DNA of 64,000 bases from Leptothoe sp034932105. GTDB taxonomy: Bacteria; Cyanobacteriota; Cyanobacteriia; Phormidesmidales; Phormidesmidaceae. The notes under the pieces are model-generated. The model saw only the letters and a program-made list of their open reading frames with translations, was not told the origin of the DNA and made no database searches. Below are positions 1 through 7,726 of the stretch, one piece after another; position 1 is the stretch's first letter, and each line of letters begins with the position of its first letter. Where the stretch lies: assembly GCF_034932105.1 (NCBI RefSeq), contig NZ_JAYGIG010000114.1:1-64000 (forward strand). Reading direction: 5' to 3'. The translations under genes and the position numbers were made by a program.

Positions 1-143
1 GGCTGATGCCGATATTTTCCATAGAGATGCACCCGACCCACACGCTAGGTTTCAACTATTTCTTAAAACCCATTTACTGGGCACGCGCGTCTGTATCAAA
101 TATTACATTTTGAATTTATAATTGCTGCTGGGACTCAGTCGTC

Positions 144-170
144 ACTAAAACTTAGGTGGTAAAACCTAAG
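144..170 (-). terminator. Intrinsic terminator of the aldolase gene
   Basis: On the minus strand a 7-bp stem (CTTAGGT/ACCTAAG, arms 151-157 and 164-170) with a 6-nt loop is followed by TTTTAG. The stop codon of the aldolase gene lies inside the right arm, so the terminator overlaps the end of the coding region. The T tract is short, so strength is uncertain. Confidence 0.55.
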
Positions 171-1239
171 CCGTAACAGCAACCTTGGCGTCCAGTTCAC
201 CAGCTGCGTATTTAGCAGCAAAGATATCCACACCAACCTGCTTGATCTTGGTAGCATGGCCAGCAGTGCCAAACGCTTGATAGCGGTCAGAACATACTTT
301 CTTCATGTACGTGATGGAAGGCTTGAGGAAGTGGCGAGGATCGAAGTTGGAGGGATCCTTCATGGCCGCTTCGCGGATAGCGGCAGTGATAGCCAAACGG
401 TTATCAGTGTCGATGTTCACTTTGCGAACACCGCTCTGAATACCCTTTTGAATTTCTTCAACGGGTACACCGTAGGTCTCAGGAATGTTACCGCCATTAG
501 CGTTAATGATGTCCAACCACTCCTGGGGAACGGAGGAAGATCCGTGCATGACCAGGTGAGTGTTGGGCAGACGCTTATGGATTTCTGCAATCCGGCTGAT
601 GGCTAGAATCTCGCCTGTGGGCTTACGGGTAAACTTGTAAGCGCCGTGGCTAGTACCGATGGCAACCGCAAGGGCGTCAACCTGAGTCTGCTCAACGAAC
701 TGGACAGCTTCGTCGGGGTCAGTCAGGAGCTGATCCTTGCTGAGGGTGCCTTCAAAACCGTGGCCATCCTCTGCTTCACCTTGACCTGTTTCGAGGGAGC
801 CCAAGCAGCCAAGCTCACCTTCAACACTGGCACCGATGGAGTGGGCAACCTTAACGACTTCAGCCGTAACGTTAACGTTGTACTCAAAGCTAGCGGGGGT
901 TTTGGCATCGGCTTCTAGGGAGCCGTCCATCATGACGCTAGTAAAGCCATTGCGGATTGCAGAGTAGCAAGTCGCAGGGCTATTTCCATGGTCCTGGTGC
1001 ATGACAACAGGAATGTGAGGATAGGTTTCGATAGCCGCCAGAACCAAGTGACGCAAGAAGTTTTCACCAGCGTACGTACGGGCACCGCGGGAAGCCTGCA
1101 AAATTACAGGACTGTTAGTCTCATCAGCAGCCTGCATAATTGACAGGATCTGCTCCATATTGTTCACGTTATAAGCGGGAATGCCGTAGCCGTTTTCAGC
1201 GGCATGATCCAGCAATAGCCGCATAGGTACAAGCGCCAT
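166..1239 (-). CDS. fba: Class II fructose-bisphosphate aldolase
   Basis: Metal-dependent aldolase that interconverts fructose-1,6-bisphosphate with DHAP and glyceraldehyde-3-phosphate; in cyanobacteria it serves the Calvin cycle (also sedoheptulose-1,7-bisphosphate) and glycolysis in the cytosol. The 357-residue length is normal for the class IIB family. Visible motifs are HQDHG at residues 81-85 (catalytic Asp, zinc His), the EGELG segment, HGSSSVP (zinc His and phosphate binding) and KVNIDTDNR. The ATG start is supported by an AGGAGG Shine-Dalgarno sequence about 5 nt upstream. It is monocistronic here, ending in a hairpin that overlaps its stop codon. The identification is firm; the exact subtype symbol (fba, fbaA or cbbA) is a naming choice. 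Confidence 0.97.
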   Translation of the reverse strand: MALVPMRLLLDHAAENGYGIPAYNVNNMEQILSIMQAADETNSPVILQASRGARTYAGENFLRHLVLAAIETYPHIPVVMHQDHGNSPATCYSAIRNGFTSVMMDGSLEADAKTPASFEYNVNVTAEVVKVAHSIGASVEGELGCLGSLETGQGEAEDGHGFEGTLSKDQLLTDPDEAVQFVEQTQVDALAVAIGTSHGAYKFTRKPTGEILAISRIAEIHKRLPNTHLVMHGSSSVPQEWLDIINANGGNIPETYGVPVEEIQKGIQSGVRKVNIDTDNRLAITAAIREAAMKDPSNFDPRHFLKPSITYMKKVCSDRYQAFGTAGHATKIKQVGVDIFAAKYAAGELDAKVAVTA

Positions 1240-1498
1240 ATAATCCTCCTAGTACTTTTGGCCGTTTTGGCAGCTTCGATTAAAGGGTCGAATAGGTATC
1301 CCTACTCATTAATATTAGTTCACAACCCTGAATTTATAACGAGTTGTTTCTGAAACCTGAGGCTTTTATTAAGGATAGCAGCATCTATGCGTCGGCTATG
1401 GTCAGTAAATGGCAATGTTAATGCCTTTCTCAGGGGAAATCCGAGAAATATTCTTTCACTAGAAAATATTGATATTTTTCATTTTTTAATGTGAGTAT

Positions 1499-1569
1499 GG
1501 GTCGCCTGGGATTCGAACCCAGGACCAATCGGTTAAAAGCCGAGTGCTCTACCGCTGAGCTAGCGACCC
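1499..1569 (-). tRNA. tRNA-Lys (anticodon UUU)
   Basis: On the minus strand the 71-nt sequence folds as a cloverleaf: acceptor arms GGGTCGC and GCGACCC pair perfectly, the D arm carries AGCTCAGCGGTAGAGC, and the T arm CTGGG/CCCAG encloses TTCGAAT. The anticodon loop CTTTTAA gives UUU, which reads lysine codons. The 3' CCA is not encoded. It sits alone between the aldolase gene and the SipA-like gene. Confidence 0.96.
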
Positions 1570-1663
1570 GTGTTGAGGCTGTCCTTCAAGCACAGTTATT
1601 AAATATATCAGATAGTTCACTCATTTGACGGAATAATCGAAGTTCCACGCCAGCTTGCTGAAA

Positions 1664-1894
1664 TTAGTCCTTGTCCATGGCGCGGTCAATATAACGGCCA
1701 TCAATCAGGAAGGAGCCCCGTTCAAATCTTACAGCCCAGTAGCCGCCAAGCTTTTGTTCGAGGATAGTCCCTGTTTCTCCCAGGGTGACTAGATCCGGTG
1801 GGCGTAGCATGGGCATGGTGTCGGCGGTTTTGAGGTAAGGGGGCTGGGTGGTGACAGTGATGGTGTCGCCCACTGCAAAAAGTTTGTCGGCCAT
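1664..1894 (-). CDS. sipA: SipA-like regulatory protein (DUF3148 family)
   Basis: A 76-residue protein that I recognise as the DUF3148 family, whose founding member SipA binds and stimulates the sensor kinase NblS (Hik33/DspA), a regulator of high-light and nutrient-stress responses. Family-like features are the N-terminal FAVGDTITVTTQPPYLKTAD stretch, the MLRPPDLV block, and the C-terminal GGYWAVRFERGSFLID segment, suggesting a small SH3-like beta barrel. Size matches the family (about 75-80 residues). It has no operon partner. It is probably cytosolic and acts through protein-protein contact. The family assignment is by remembered similarity; the alternative is another small SH3-like cyanobacterial protein such as NdhS, which fits less well. 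Confidence 0.72.
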   Translation of the reverse strand: MADKLFAVGDTITVTTQPPYLKTADTMPMLRPPDLVTLGETGTILEQKLGGYWAVRFERGSFLIDGRYIDRAMDKD

Positions 1895-2018
1895 GGGATG
1901 ACTGTATGGTTAGGTTTTATGGTTGGTTGATCGGCTTTAAATCTGAGTTTGGGGGGTTGGGGGAACCAGCGTCAACTCCGGCATGTAAAACTCATCAGGA
2001 TGGATATGCAAATGCGTG

Positions 2019-2819
2019 ATGATGGTGGCTGAGCAATCTGAAACAACTTTGCGGCAGTGGGTACGGGCTGAGTTGGAGGAGGCTGCCACGGGGGTTGGGT
2101 TGGGGGTGAATATTGCGATCGCAACCCTGATCTTGATCTCCGCCGGTTTATTTGTGGCGGATACCTATGCCCTCTCTCCCTCGGTCAGATCCGTCCTAAC
2201 GCTTCTGGACCGGCTGATCCTAGGCGCATTCGTCCTGGAGTACGCTGTGCGGCTGTGGGCGGCTGAGCGGCCGCTGCGCTATGTCATTAGCCCCTATGCC
2301 CTGGTGGATTTGGTGGCGATTTTGCCCCTGTTGGTCGGGGTGTTTGACTTGCGATCGCTGCGGTTGATCCGCGGGTTGCGCATCCTCAAATTGGCCCGCT
2401 TTCTGGCGGAAGATGGCTGGTTAGGGCGTGAGGGGCTGATCATTGCCCGCATCGTTTTTACCCTATTCTCCATTGTATTTATCTATTCAGGGGCCATTTA
2501 CCAGGTGGAGCATCCAATCGCCCCCCAGGTGTTTGGTACCTTCCTCGATGCGATGTATTTTGCCGTGGTGACCATGACCACCGTCGGCTATGGCGATGTC
2601 ACCCCCGTTTCCGAAGCGGGGCGGACGTTAACGGTGATGATGATTTTGACCGGCATTGCCCTCATTCCTGGCCAACTGGGCAGTTTGATTCAGAACATTA
2701 ACCGGATCCATGCGGTGACTACTATCCGCTGTGAGCACTGCGGACTGGCCAGCCACGAGGCGGATGCGTTGTATTGTCGGCGTTGTGGTACCCAGCTGCC
2801 CCAGGACGAGGTCACGTAA
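2019..2819 (+). CDS. Voltage-gated-type potassium channel with C-terminal zinc ribbon
   Basis: A membrane ion-channel subunit of the 6-TM/P-loop class. Residue numbers count from the GTG at 2016: hydrophobic helices at about 30-50, 62-82 and 90-110, an S4-like voltage-sensor segment with regularly spaced Arg/Lys (RSLRLIRGLRILKLARF, 113-129), a helix at about 142-162, the pore loop with selectivity filter TTVGYGD at 188-194, and the last helix at about 203-225. The cytosolic tail has two Cys pairs (Cys239/242 and Cys254/257), a small zinc ribbon, which is less usual for this family. Three start codons lie in a row (GTG 2016, ATG 2019, ATG 2022); none has a well-spaced Shine-Dalgarno site, so I give the first ATG. 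K+ selectivity follows from the GYGD filter; gating is inferred. Confidence 0.88.
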   Translation: MMVAEQSETTLRQWVRAELEEAATGVGLGVNIAIATLILISAGLFVADTYALSPSVRSVLTLLDRLILGAFVLEYAVRLWAAERPLRYVISPYALVDLVAILPLLVGVFDLRSLRLIRGLRILKLARFLAEDGWLGREGLIIARIVFTLFSIVFIYSGAIYQVEHPIAPQVFGTFLDAMYFAVVTMTTVGYGDVTPVSEAGRTLTVMMILTGIALIPGQLGSLIQNINRIHAVTTIRCEHCGLASHEADALYCRRCGTQLPQDEVT

Positions 2820-2868
2820 TCATGAGGTCATGTAATCACGAGGTCATGTAATCACGAGGTCTCGTAAT
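2805..2868 (+). repeat. Four tandem copies of a 16-bp repeat across the channel stop codon
   Basis: Four head-to-tail units with consensus CACGAGGTCATGTAAT occupy 2805-2820, 2821-2836, 2837-2852 and 2853-2868, differing at one to three bases. The first unit is the last five codons of the channel gene plus its TAA and one base, so every unit also carries TAA. The array probably grew by slippage from the 3' end of the gene. Confidence 0.9.
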
Positions 2869-2893
2869 CCCGTGTGGAGAGCAGACTCCTAAT

Positions 2894-3379
2894 CTAGGGC
2901 TTGTCTAAGGCTTGAAAAGCTTCTGCGACCAATCGTTGTGCCTTTTGGTCCAAGGCAATCCAGTCGATGTCGCCCATGTCTAGATCGAGCAAACGGGTAT
3001 CGACGGTGATTGGCCCATCCATGGTATCCGTTGTATTGCATAGCCGATAGCACAGCTGCCAAACATCGATCTCCTGCTGTTGTTCCTGTTTTGTTAGGCA
3101 CAGGGTGTACAGGTGCTCGGGGGACGGGAGCTGGGCTAGGGTGGCTTGAAGTTGGTCATGCTCCTCAGGGGTGGCGGTTTCGAGCATTTCCTGGATGGCT
3201 AGATATTGCTGTTTTTGCTCAGCCGTGGCCTCGGTGGGCCAGCACATGTCATCGCGATAGGACCCCTGCCAATCAGAGATATCCAACTGCTTACGGATAT
3301 TGTCGATAATCCGAATGAGGGCCGGTTGCATCAGCGCTTGGGCGTAGCGCTGATCCTGGGAGGTGGCAAACTGAGGCAT
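2894..3379 (-). CDS. Hypothetical protein, 161 residues
   Basis: I do not recognise a named family. The protein is soluble, acidic and predicted largely helical, with Gln- and Glu-rich stretches (residues 55-80 and 97-105) and no signal peptide or membrane segment. Codon use resembles neighbouring genes and the reading frame is open throughout, which supports it as real. It lies convergent with the K+ channel gene and downstream of the kinase gene on the same strand, but the 220-bp spacer with a duplicated element makes a shared transcript uncertain. No function is proposed. Confidence 0.7.
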   Translation of the reverse strand: MPQFATSQDQRYAQALMQPALIRIIDNIRKQLDISDWQGSYRDDMCWPTEATAEQKQQYLAIQEMLETATPEEHDQLQATLAQLPSPEHLYTLCLTKQEQQQEIDVWQLCYRLCNTTDTMDGPITVDTRLLDLDMGDIDWIALDQKAQRLVAEAFQALDKP

Positions 3380-3450
3380 GGGGCCAGGGCGTTAGAGGGT
3401 AGGGAGTCAGGTGGGTTTAGTTTGTAAACCAGTTTAGGGGAACGGTGTCC

Positions 3451-3571
3451 CCGTGACGATGACTCTGATGACTCGGACGGTCTCTGTGAACATATCTGTA
3501 TGTTCCGGTTCTTTGCCTACGTTAGGCGACGGGCCGTGACGATGACTCTGATGACTCGGACGGTCTCTGTG
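3451..3571. repeat. 38-bp direct repeat, two copies 83 bp apart
   Basis: Positions 3451-3488 and 3534-3571 are identical over 38 bp (beginning CCGTGACGATGACTCTGATG). Similarity continues imperfectly past each copy (ATCTGTATGTT follows both), so this looks like a tandem duplication of an approximately 83-bp segment in the spacer between the hypothetical gene and the kinase stop codon. Confidence 0.88.
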
Positions 3572-3602
3572 GATGATGTATCTGTATGTTTCTGGTCCGG
3601 GC

Positions 3603-5126
3603 CTACACTGAAGGGACCCTCTGCTTTAGCCACAGCTGCAAAATATCATTGATCCAACTTATTTCTGACGTGCTGAGGCCCAAGGTCTGGGCCGAGAGAC
3701 TGTATTTCAACTTGCCGACAACGGTGCGGTTATGGCCTAGGCGAAATGTGATGGTGGAGCTGCCCGGTTGGAGGTCGATGTCCTGAATATCTTGCTTATA
3801 GGTGTTGATCTCATAGACCACGGGGCGGCAGGGGAACCGATAGCCCAGCAGGATGATATCTGGCAATAGTTGAATGCTCACCTGCTGAAAAAGTGTGGTC
3901 AGAGTTTTTTTCAAGCCTCGGTAGCTCAAGCATAGACTCAGGTGAGTCCCGCCCAGCCCGCCAATGATGGCCAATGGATACCAAATGCCGGTTAACTGCG
4001 GCCATAGGTTTAGGAAACCCTGACAACCAAGCCCTAGGCCCAGCCCGCCGCCTATGGTTTGGCCGAGGGCCAACCAAAAGCGACCATTTTTCCAGCCCAG
4101 GGGGGGGACAAGCACTTCCAAGGTTTGACTGTATTCCAGAATCTTGAGTTGGGTATCTGCCGGGGCCATGCGTTCCAGGATCGCTCGCTGGAAGCGTTGA
4201 CTTAGACCAATCAGAGATAGACGGTGGGATGGGCTAAAGATTTCATCCGCTTGCTCTAATCCGTAGAGGGCGGCCTGGGCTGATATGGGCCGCTTATGTT
4301 GTTTTGGCTGGGTGAGCCAGCGCAACCAAGCCTTGAAGGAACGGCTCATATGCCCCAGCTCGGGGCCAAACAACATGCGTAGACCCCGTTGGGGTAATTC
4401 GTTGGGATGGTGTCCTGTGGCCAAATGTACCAGGGTTGCTCCCAGGCTATATAAATCGGTGGCGGGCACGGCTCGGTCGCCCAACTGTTCCGGCGGACGA
4501 TAGCCTGGTGTGCCCGAAATCAAAATCGGTTCATCCGCGCCAGTCTGGGTGTCATGGTTGCACTGGACTAGGCCAAAGTCCACCAGATAAACCTTTCCCA
4601 AAGTAGTACTGGAGGGATTGTGGAGGACTAAACTGCTGGGTTTGATATCGCGGTGAATGATGGCGGGCTCCTGGCTGTGGAGGTAGTCAAGGATATTCAG
4701 CACCTGACGGGCTAGATGGCGCACTTCTGGTTCGCTAAACTCTCTTTGTTCATGGACTAAGGCGTAGAGGGACTGGCCTGCAATGTAGTCTTGCACCAAC
4801 ATTAGGCCCCTGTAGCCATGCTGATGGATTGCAAAACTGTCTAGATAGGTGGGAATAGCTGGATGGTTGAGGGTTTTCAGGACCGCAATCTCTTCGCGAA
4901 AGCGTTTGGTGTCGGCGGGCTGAAGCGGATCGTCCAAACACAAATATTTGATCACAACTGGCCGGTCATGGTGGTGGTCGTAGCCCAACAGTGTTCTCCG
5001 TCCCAGGCGTGCCCCTAGGGTTTGTTGAATACTGTAGCGATTGTGCAGCCGAGGTGTCGGCTGAGGTGCTGTTTGGCGTAGAGCGTTGGAAGAAACCATT
5101 GACCTGTGGAGGGTGTTACGCATCAT
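3603..5126 (-). CDS. Membrane-associated serine/threonine protein kinase with atypical catalytic loop
   Basis: Hanks-type kinase. The N-lobe has Lys60 in VVIKY; the glycine-rich loop is weak (GARLGRRTLLG). The catalytic loop is HRDIKPSS (158-165): the HRD Asp160 and Lys162 are present, but the usual magnesium-binding Asn of HRDxKPxN is Ser165. DFG (183-185) and the SGTPGYRPPEQ activation/APE-like segment are present. Two hydrophobic, Gly-rich helices at about 345-375 and 385-405 anchor it in the membrane, followed by a small C-terminal domain of unknown role. It is divergent from argC (79 bp between starts). The start could also be the Met at residue 10. Whether it phosphorylates substrates or acts as a weak or pseudokinase cannot be decided from sequence. 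Confidence 0.88.
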   Translation of the reverse strand: MMRNTLHRSMVSSNALRQTAPQPTPRLHNRYSIQQTLGARLGRRTLLGYDHHHDRPVVIKYLCLDDPLQPADTKRFREEIAVLKTLNHPAIPTYLDSFAIHQHGYRGLMLVQDYIAGQSLYALVHEQREFSEPEVRHLARQVLNILDYLHSQEPAIIHRDIKPSSLVLHNPSSTTLGKVYLVDFGLVQCNHDTQTGADEPILISGTPGYRPPEQLGDRAVPATDLYSLGATLVHLATGHHPNELPQRGLRMLFGPELGHMSRSFKAWLRWLTQPKQHKRPISAQAALYGLEQADEIFSPSHRLSLIGLSQRFQRAILERMAPADTQLKILEYSQTLEVLVPPLGWKNGRFWLALGQTIGGGLGLGLGCQGFLNLWPQLTGIWYPLAIIGGLGGTHLSLCLSYRGLKKTLTTLFQQVSIQLLPDIILLGYRFPCRPVVYEINTYKQDIQDIDLQPGSSTITFRLGHNRTVVGKLKYSLSAQTLGLSTSEISWINDILQLWLKQRVPSV

Positions 5127-5205
5127 CCATCAGAATGCCCGATTGAATAGCTGGGGTAGCGGGTTTAGAATGACATCCAGTGTTGCGGGATTCACAGGAG
5201 TTGCC

Positions 5206-6180
5206 ATGGTTCAGCCTAGGGTTTTTATTGATGGTGAGGCGGGTACCACCGGTTTACAGATCTATTCGCGGCTGGCCCAGCGGGGGGATGTCACCGTGGT
5301 GAGTATTGATCCGGCGAAGCGCAAGGATGTGGTGGAGCGGGCTAGGCTGATGGACTCCGTGGATGTGGCGATTCTGTGTTTGCCCGATGAGGCGGCCCGT
5401 GAGGTGGTCGGTCTGATTTCAAGTCCGACGGTTAAAATTTTGGATGCCAGTACGGCCCATCGCACCCATGCGGATTGGGCCTATGGGTTTCCGGAGCTAG
5501 CTCCGGGGCAGCGGGAGACCATTGCTAAGTCTTACCGGGTGAGTAATCCAGGCTGTTATCCCACTGGGTTTTTGGCGGCGATGAAACCCCTGGTGGCTTC
5601 TGGGTTGGTTCCGGCTGACTTTCCGGTGACGATCAATGCCATTTCTGGCTATTCCGGTGGGGGGCGTCAGCTGATTGAGACTTATGGCGAATATGGTGGC
5701 GAGTCTGGTGGGGATTCAGAACCGCCCTATCCCTATGGGGTGTACGGCCTCACCTTTGGCCACAAGCATGTGGAGGAGATGTACCGATATTCGGGGCTGG
5801 CCCATGCGCCTTTGTTTTTGCCAGCGGTGGGGGCCTTTGAGCAGGGTATGTTGGTGCAGATTCCGTTGCCGCTGTGGACCTTGGACCATCCGCCCACTGG
5901 GCAGCAGCTGTGGGATGTGCTGGCTGATTACTATGCTGGGGAGCCGTTTGTGCAGGTTAAGGCTTTGGGGGATGGGGGGGAACTGCGCGATCGCAAATTC
6001 CTAGACACTAAGGCGGCCAACGGCACCAATCAGGTGCAGCTATTTGTATTTGCCAATGACGATACCCACGAGGCGCTGGTGGCCGCGCGGTTAGACAACC
6101 TGGGTAAAGGAGCCGCAGGCGCTGCCGTACAGAATATGAATATTATGTTGGGTCTGTCGGAACAGACGGGTTTGATTTAG
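5206..6180 (+). CDS. argC: N-acetyl-gamma-glutamyl-phosphate reductase
   Basis: Third enzyme of arginine synthesis: NADPH-dependent reduction of N-acetylglutamyl-5-phosphate to the semialdehyde, in the cytosol. The N terminus has the short type-2 ArgC dinucleotide-binding motif FIDGEAGTTGLQ, and the catalytic Cys is in SNPGCYPTG. The 324-residue length fits the type-2 family. I chose the ATG at 5206 because AGGAG (5196-5200) lies 5 nt upstream and family members begin at this point; the frame is open further upstream to 5086, but that would run into the divergent kinase gene. Downstream are several hairpins before the next gene. Confidence 0.95.
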   Translation: MVQPRVFIDGEAGTTGLQIYSRLAQRGDVTVVSIDPAKRKDVVERARLMDSVDVAILCLPDEAAREVVGLISSPTVKILDASTAHRTHADWAYGFPELAPGQRETIAKSYRVSNPGCYPTGFLAAMKPLVASGLVPADFPVTINAISGYSGGGRQLIETYGEYGGESGGDSEPPYPYGVYGLTFGHKHVEEMYRYSGLAHAPLFLPAVGAFEQGMLVQIPLPLWTLDHPPTGQQLWDVLADYYAGEPFVQVKALGDGGELRDRKFLDTKAANGTNQVQLFVFANDDTHEALVAARLDNLGKGAAGAAVQNMNIMLGLSEQTGLI

Positions 6181-6248
6181 GGTCGTTAGTCTTAGGCCGC
6201 AGGGGGGAACAAAATGGGAGACTCAAACTGGGGGTACAAAAGAAAGAA

Positions 6249-6271
6249 GAGTGGCTAATGATGAGCCACTC
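6249..6271. terminator. Hairpin downstream of argC
   Basis: A perfect 8-bp stem (GAGTGGCT/AGCCACTC) with a 7-nt loop lies 69 nt after the argC stop. The plus side is not followed by a T tract, while the minus side is followed by TTCTTTCTTTT, so terminator function on plus is only tentative. Confidence 0.35.
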
Positions 6272-6310
6272 CTTGCTTAGAGACTTAATTATTCCCACTG
6301 TGGAAGACAG

Positions 6311-6333
6311 CAATTCTCGCGGCACGAGAATTG
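6311..6333. other. Strong 9-bp stem-loop in the argC-DUF1350 spacer
   Basis: CAATTCTCG (6311-6319) and CGAGAATTG (6325-6333) pair perfectly around a 5-nt loop. No T tract follows on either strand. It may be an operator, a processed RNA end or a 5' leader structure; nothing further can be said. The rest of 6181-6559 holds no convincing gene. Confidence 0.5.
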
Positions 6334-6439
6334 TCGGAGGGAGACTGATTTGTCCCCTACACCCTGGTGTAACTTGGCAAAGGTTTTACCCTCAGCATAA
6401 GCTTGTTATTACTGTGGCTGCAAAAGAGTGAGTTTGGAT

Positions 6440-6457
6440 AGTACCCATTTGGGTACT
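6440..6457. promoter_or_regulatory. Palindrome AGTACCCATTTGGGTACT upstream of the DUF1350 gene
   Basis: Two 8-bp arms (AGTACCCA/TGGGTACT) are separated by TT, 102 bp before the next start codon. It is immediately followed by partial direct repeats of TAGTTTTAG (6460-6482). The size and symmetry are those of a dimeric repressor site, but no regulator can be named. Confidence 0.35.
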
Positions 6458-6559
6458 GCTAGATAGTTTTAGGTAGTTTTAGTCCACTGTCCGGAATGGC
6501 GAATGATCCTGGGGTAAGGATCAACAGCATGGCCGTTGATGATTTAATCACATTTCACC

Positions 6560-7570
6560 ATGGTTTTATCCTCCCCTAACACCGCTCCCTTTGCGTGGCT
6601 ACCCTGTGCCCATAGTTGGGTTGCCATCCATCCCCAACCCAGGGGGGTGATTCAATTTATCGGCAGTGGTCTATGGGGAGTATGGCCCATGGTTTCCTAT
6701 GGTCATTTCCTAAAAAGTCTCTTTGAGGCTGGCTACACCATTGTGGCCATACCGTTTCGGTATGCCCGTCGCCACTGGTCTGTGGCCCTGGATCTTTTAG
6801 ATGAGCATTATCAGGTGCGGTTGGCCATGGTTGAGGTCGCCATGGCCAGGGGCTATGATCCGAAAATTTATTTAGATGCCGCCCACTATGCTTGGGTAGG
6901 CCATGGCCTAGGGTGTCGATATGTGGCCCTGTTAGAGGTGTTGACTGCACCCATGGAACTGCTATCAGACTGTTTTCAGTCCCTAGTCCCCGAGCTGGAA
7001 GATGCGGATCGACAATGGCAACAGATTTGCCAGGGCCTAGCCTCCCTAGGGGAGAGTTTGCGGCTAATGGAGCGTCGGATTCAACGGCTGACCGGGGAGA
7101 CGGTGGACTACAGTCAGCCTTCCATTAGGCATCAGGCTTCTCTGTTGTTAGCCCCTGTGATGACGGATTTGGCTGGGCCGCTGCGGTCGCTCTTGAGTAA
7201 ATTGATGCCGGTCTATCCCACCGTGGCGCAAACCCATCAGTTGATTGAGCACAGCCCACTGTTTCAGTTGACGGGGTTAATTCAGTTTGCCCGCGATCGC
7301 ATCGCTGCCGATACTTGCCAGCGGCTGATGCAAGAACAGCCCCACCTGCGACGCCGGTTACTGAAGGGCAATTATTGGGAGCCCGTGGGGATCCGCATGG
7401 GACAGGTCATCGTCGATTTTAACCCCCTTGATAAGCTGGTGCAGCCCCTGAGCTGCCGCGATCTGGAGTATAAATCGATCACCCTGCTCAACCGTCTGCG
7501 CACCCCATCCCCCTTGGCCCCTTGTCCGTCGGGCCGTCGGGCCAAGGGGCATCGAGCCATGGCGGCTTAG
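6560..7570 (+). CDS. DUF1350 family protein (alpha/beta-hydrolase-like)
   Basis: A 336-residue protein of the cyanobacterial/plant DUF1350 family, recognised by the N-terminal block: PRGVIQFIGSGLWG (an oxyanion-hole-like loop) and the following YGHFLKSLFEAGYTIVAIPF strand-helix pattern. Near residue 114, GHGLGCRY sits where hydrolases have the nucleophile elbow GxSxG, but the expected Ser is Leu, so a classic serine hydrolase triad is not evident. The C terminus (about 315-336) is Pro/Arg-rich and probably disordered. There is no signal peptide. The ATG at 6560 is the first in-frame start and has no strong Shine-Dalgarno site. Function is unknown for the family; membership is moderately sure. 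Confidence 0.72.
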   Translation: MVLSSPNTAPFAWLPCAHSWVAIHPQPRGVIQFIGSGLWGVWPMVSYGHFLKSLFEAGYTIVAIPFRYARRHWSVALDLLDEHYQVRLAMVEVAMARGYDPKIYLDAAHYAWVGHGLGCRYVALLEVLTAPMELLSDCFQSLVPELEDADRQWQQICQGLASLGESLRLMERRIQRLTGETVDYSQPSIRHQASLLLAPVMTDLAGPLRSLLSKLMPVYPTVAQTHQLIEHSPLFQLTGLIQFARDRIAADTCQRLMQEQPHLRRRLLKGNYWEPVGIRMGQVIVDFNPLDKLVQPLSCRDLEYKSITLLNRLRTPSPLAPCPSGRRAKGHRAMAA

Positions 7571-7581
7571 GCTGTGGGTTC

Positions 7582-7648
7582 CAGTTCACCTATACAGTTC
7601 ACCTATACACAGTTCACCTATACAGTTTCTCCAGACAGTTCACCCATG
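7582..7648 (+). repeat. 13-bp tandem repeat array
   Basis: The unit CAGTTCACCTATA occurs at 7582-7594, 7595-7607 and 7610-7622 (after a 2-bp insertion), then as degenerate copies at 7623-7635 and 7636-7648. The array fills most of the spacer between the DUF1350 gene and the SNF2 helicase gene. Confidence 0.88.
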
Positions 7649-7726
7649 TCACCGGTCCCGTCTGTTAAGCCATTCTGCAGACTGATTGTTAATCAGCTAA
7701 AACCGATATAATGAATCGTTTAGGCA

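Noticed and set aside
2115..2122. Frequent GCGATCGC octamers
   Set aside because: This is HIP1, a genome-wide cyanobacterial oligonucleotide, not a local feature.
7582..7648. 13-bp repeat array considered as a CRISPR
   Set aside because: Units abut each other without spacers and are far too short for CRISPR repeats; no cas genes are present.
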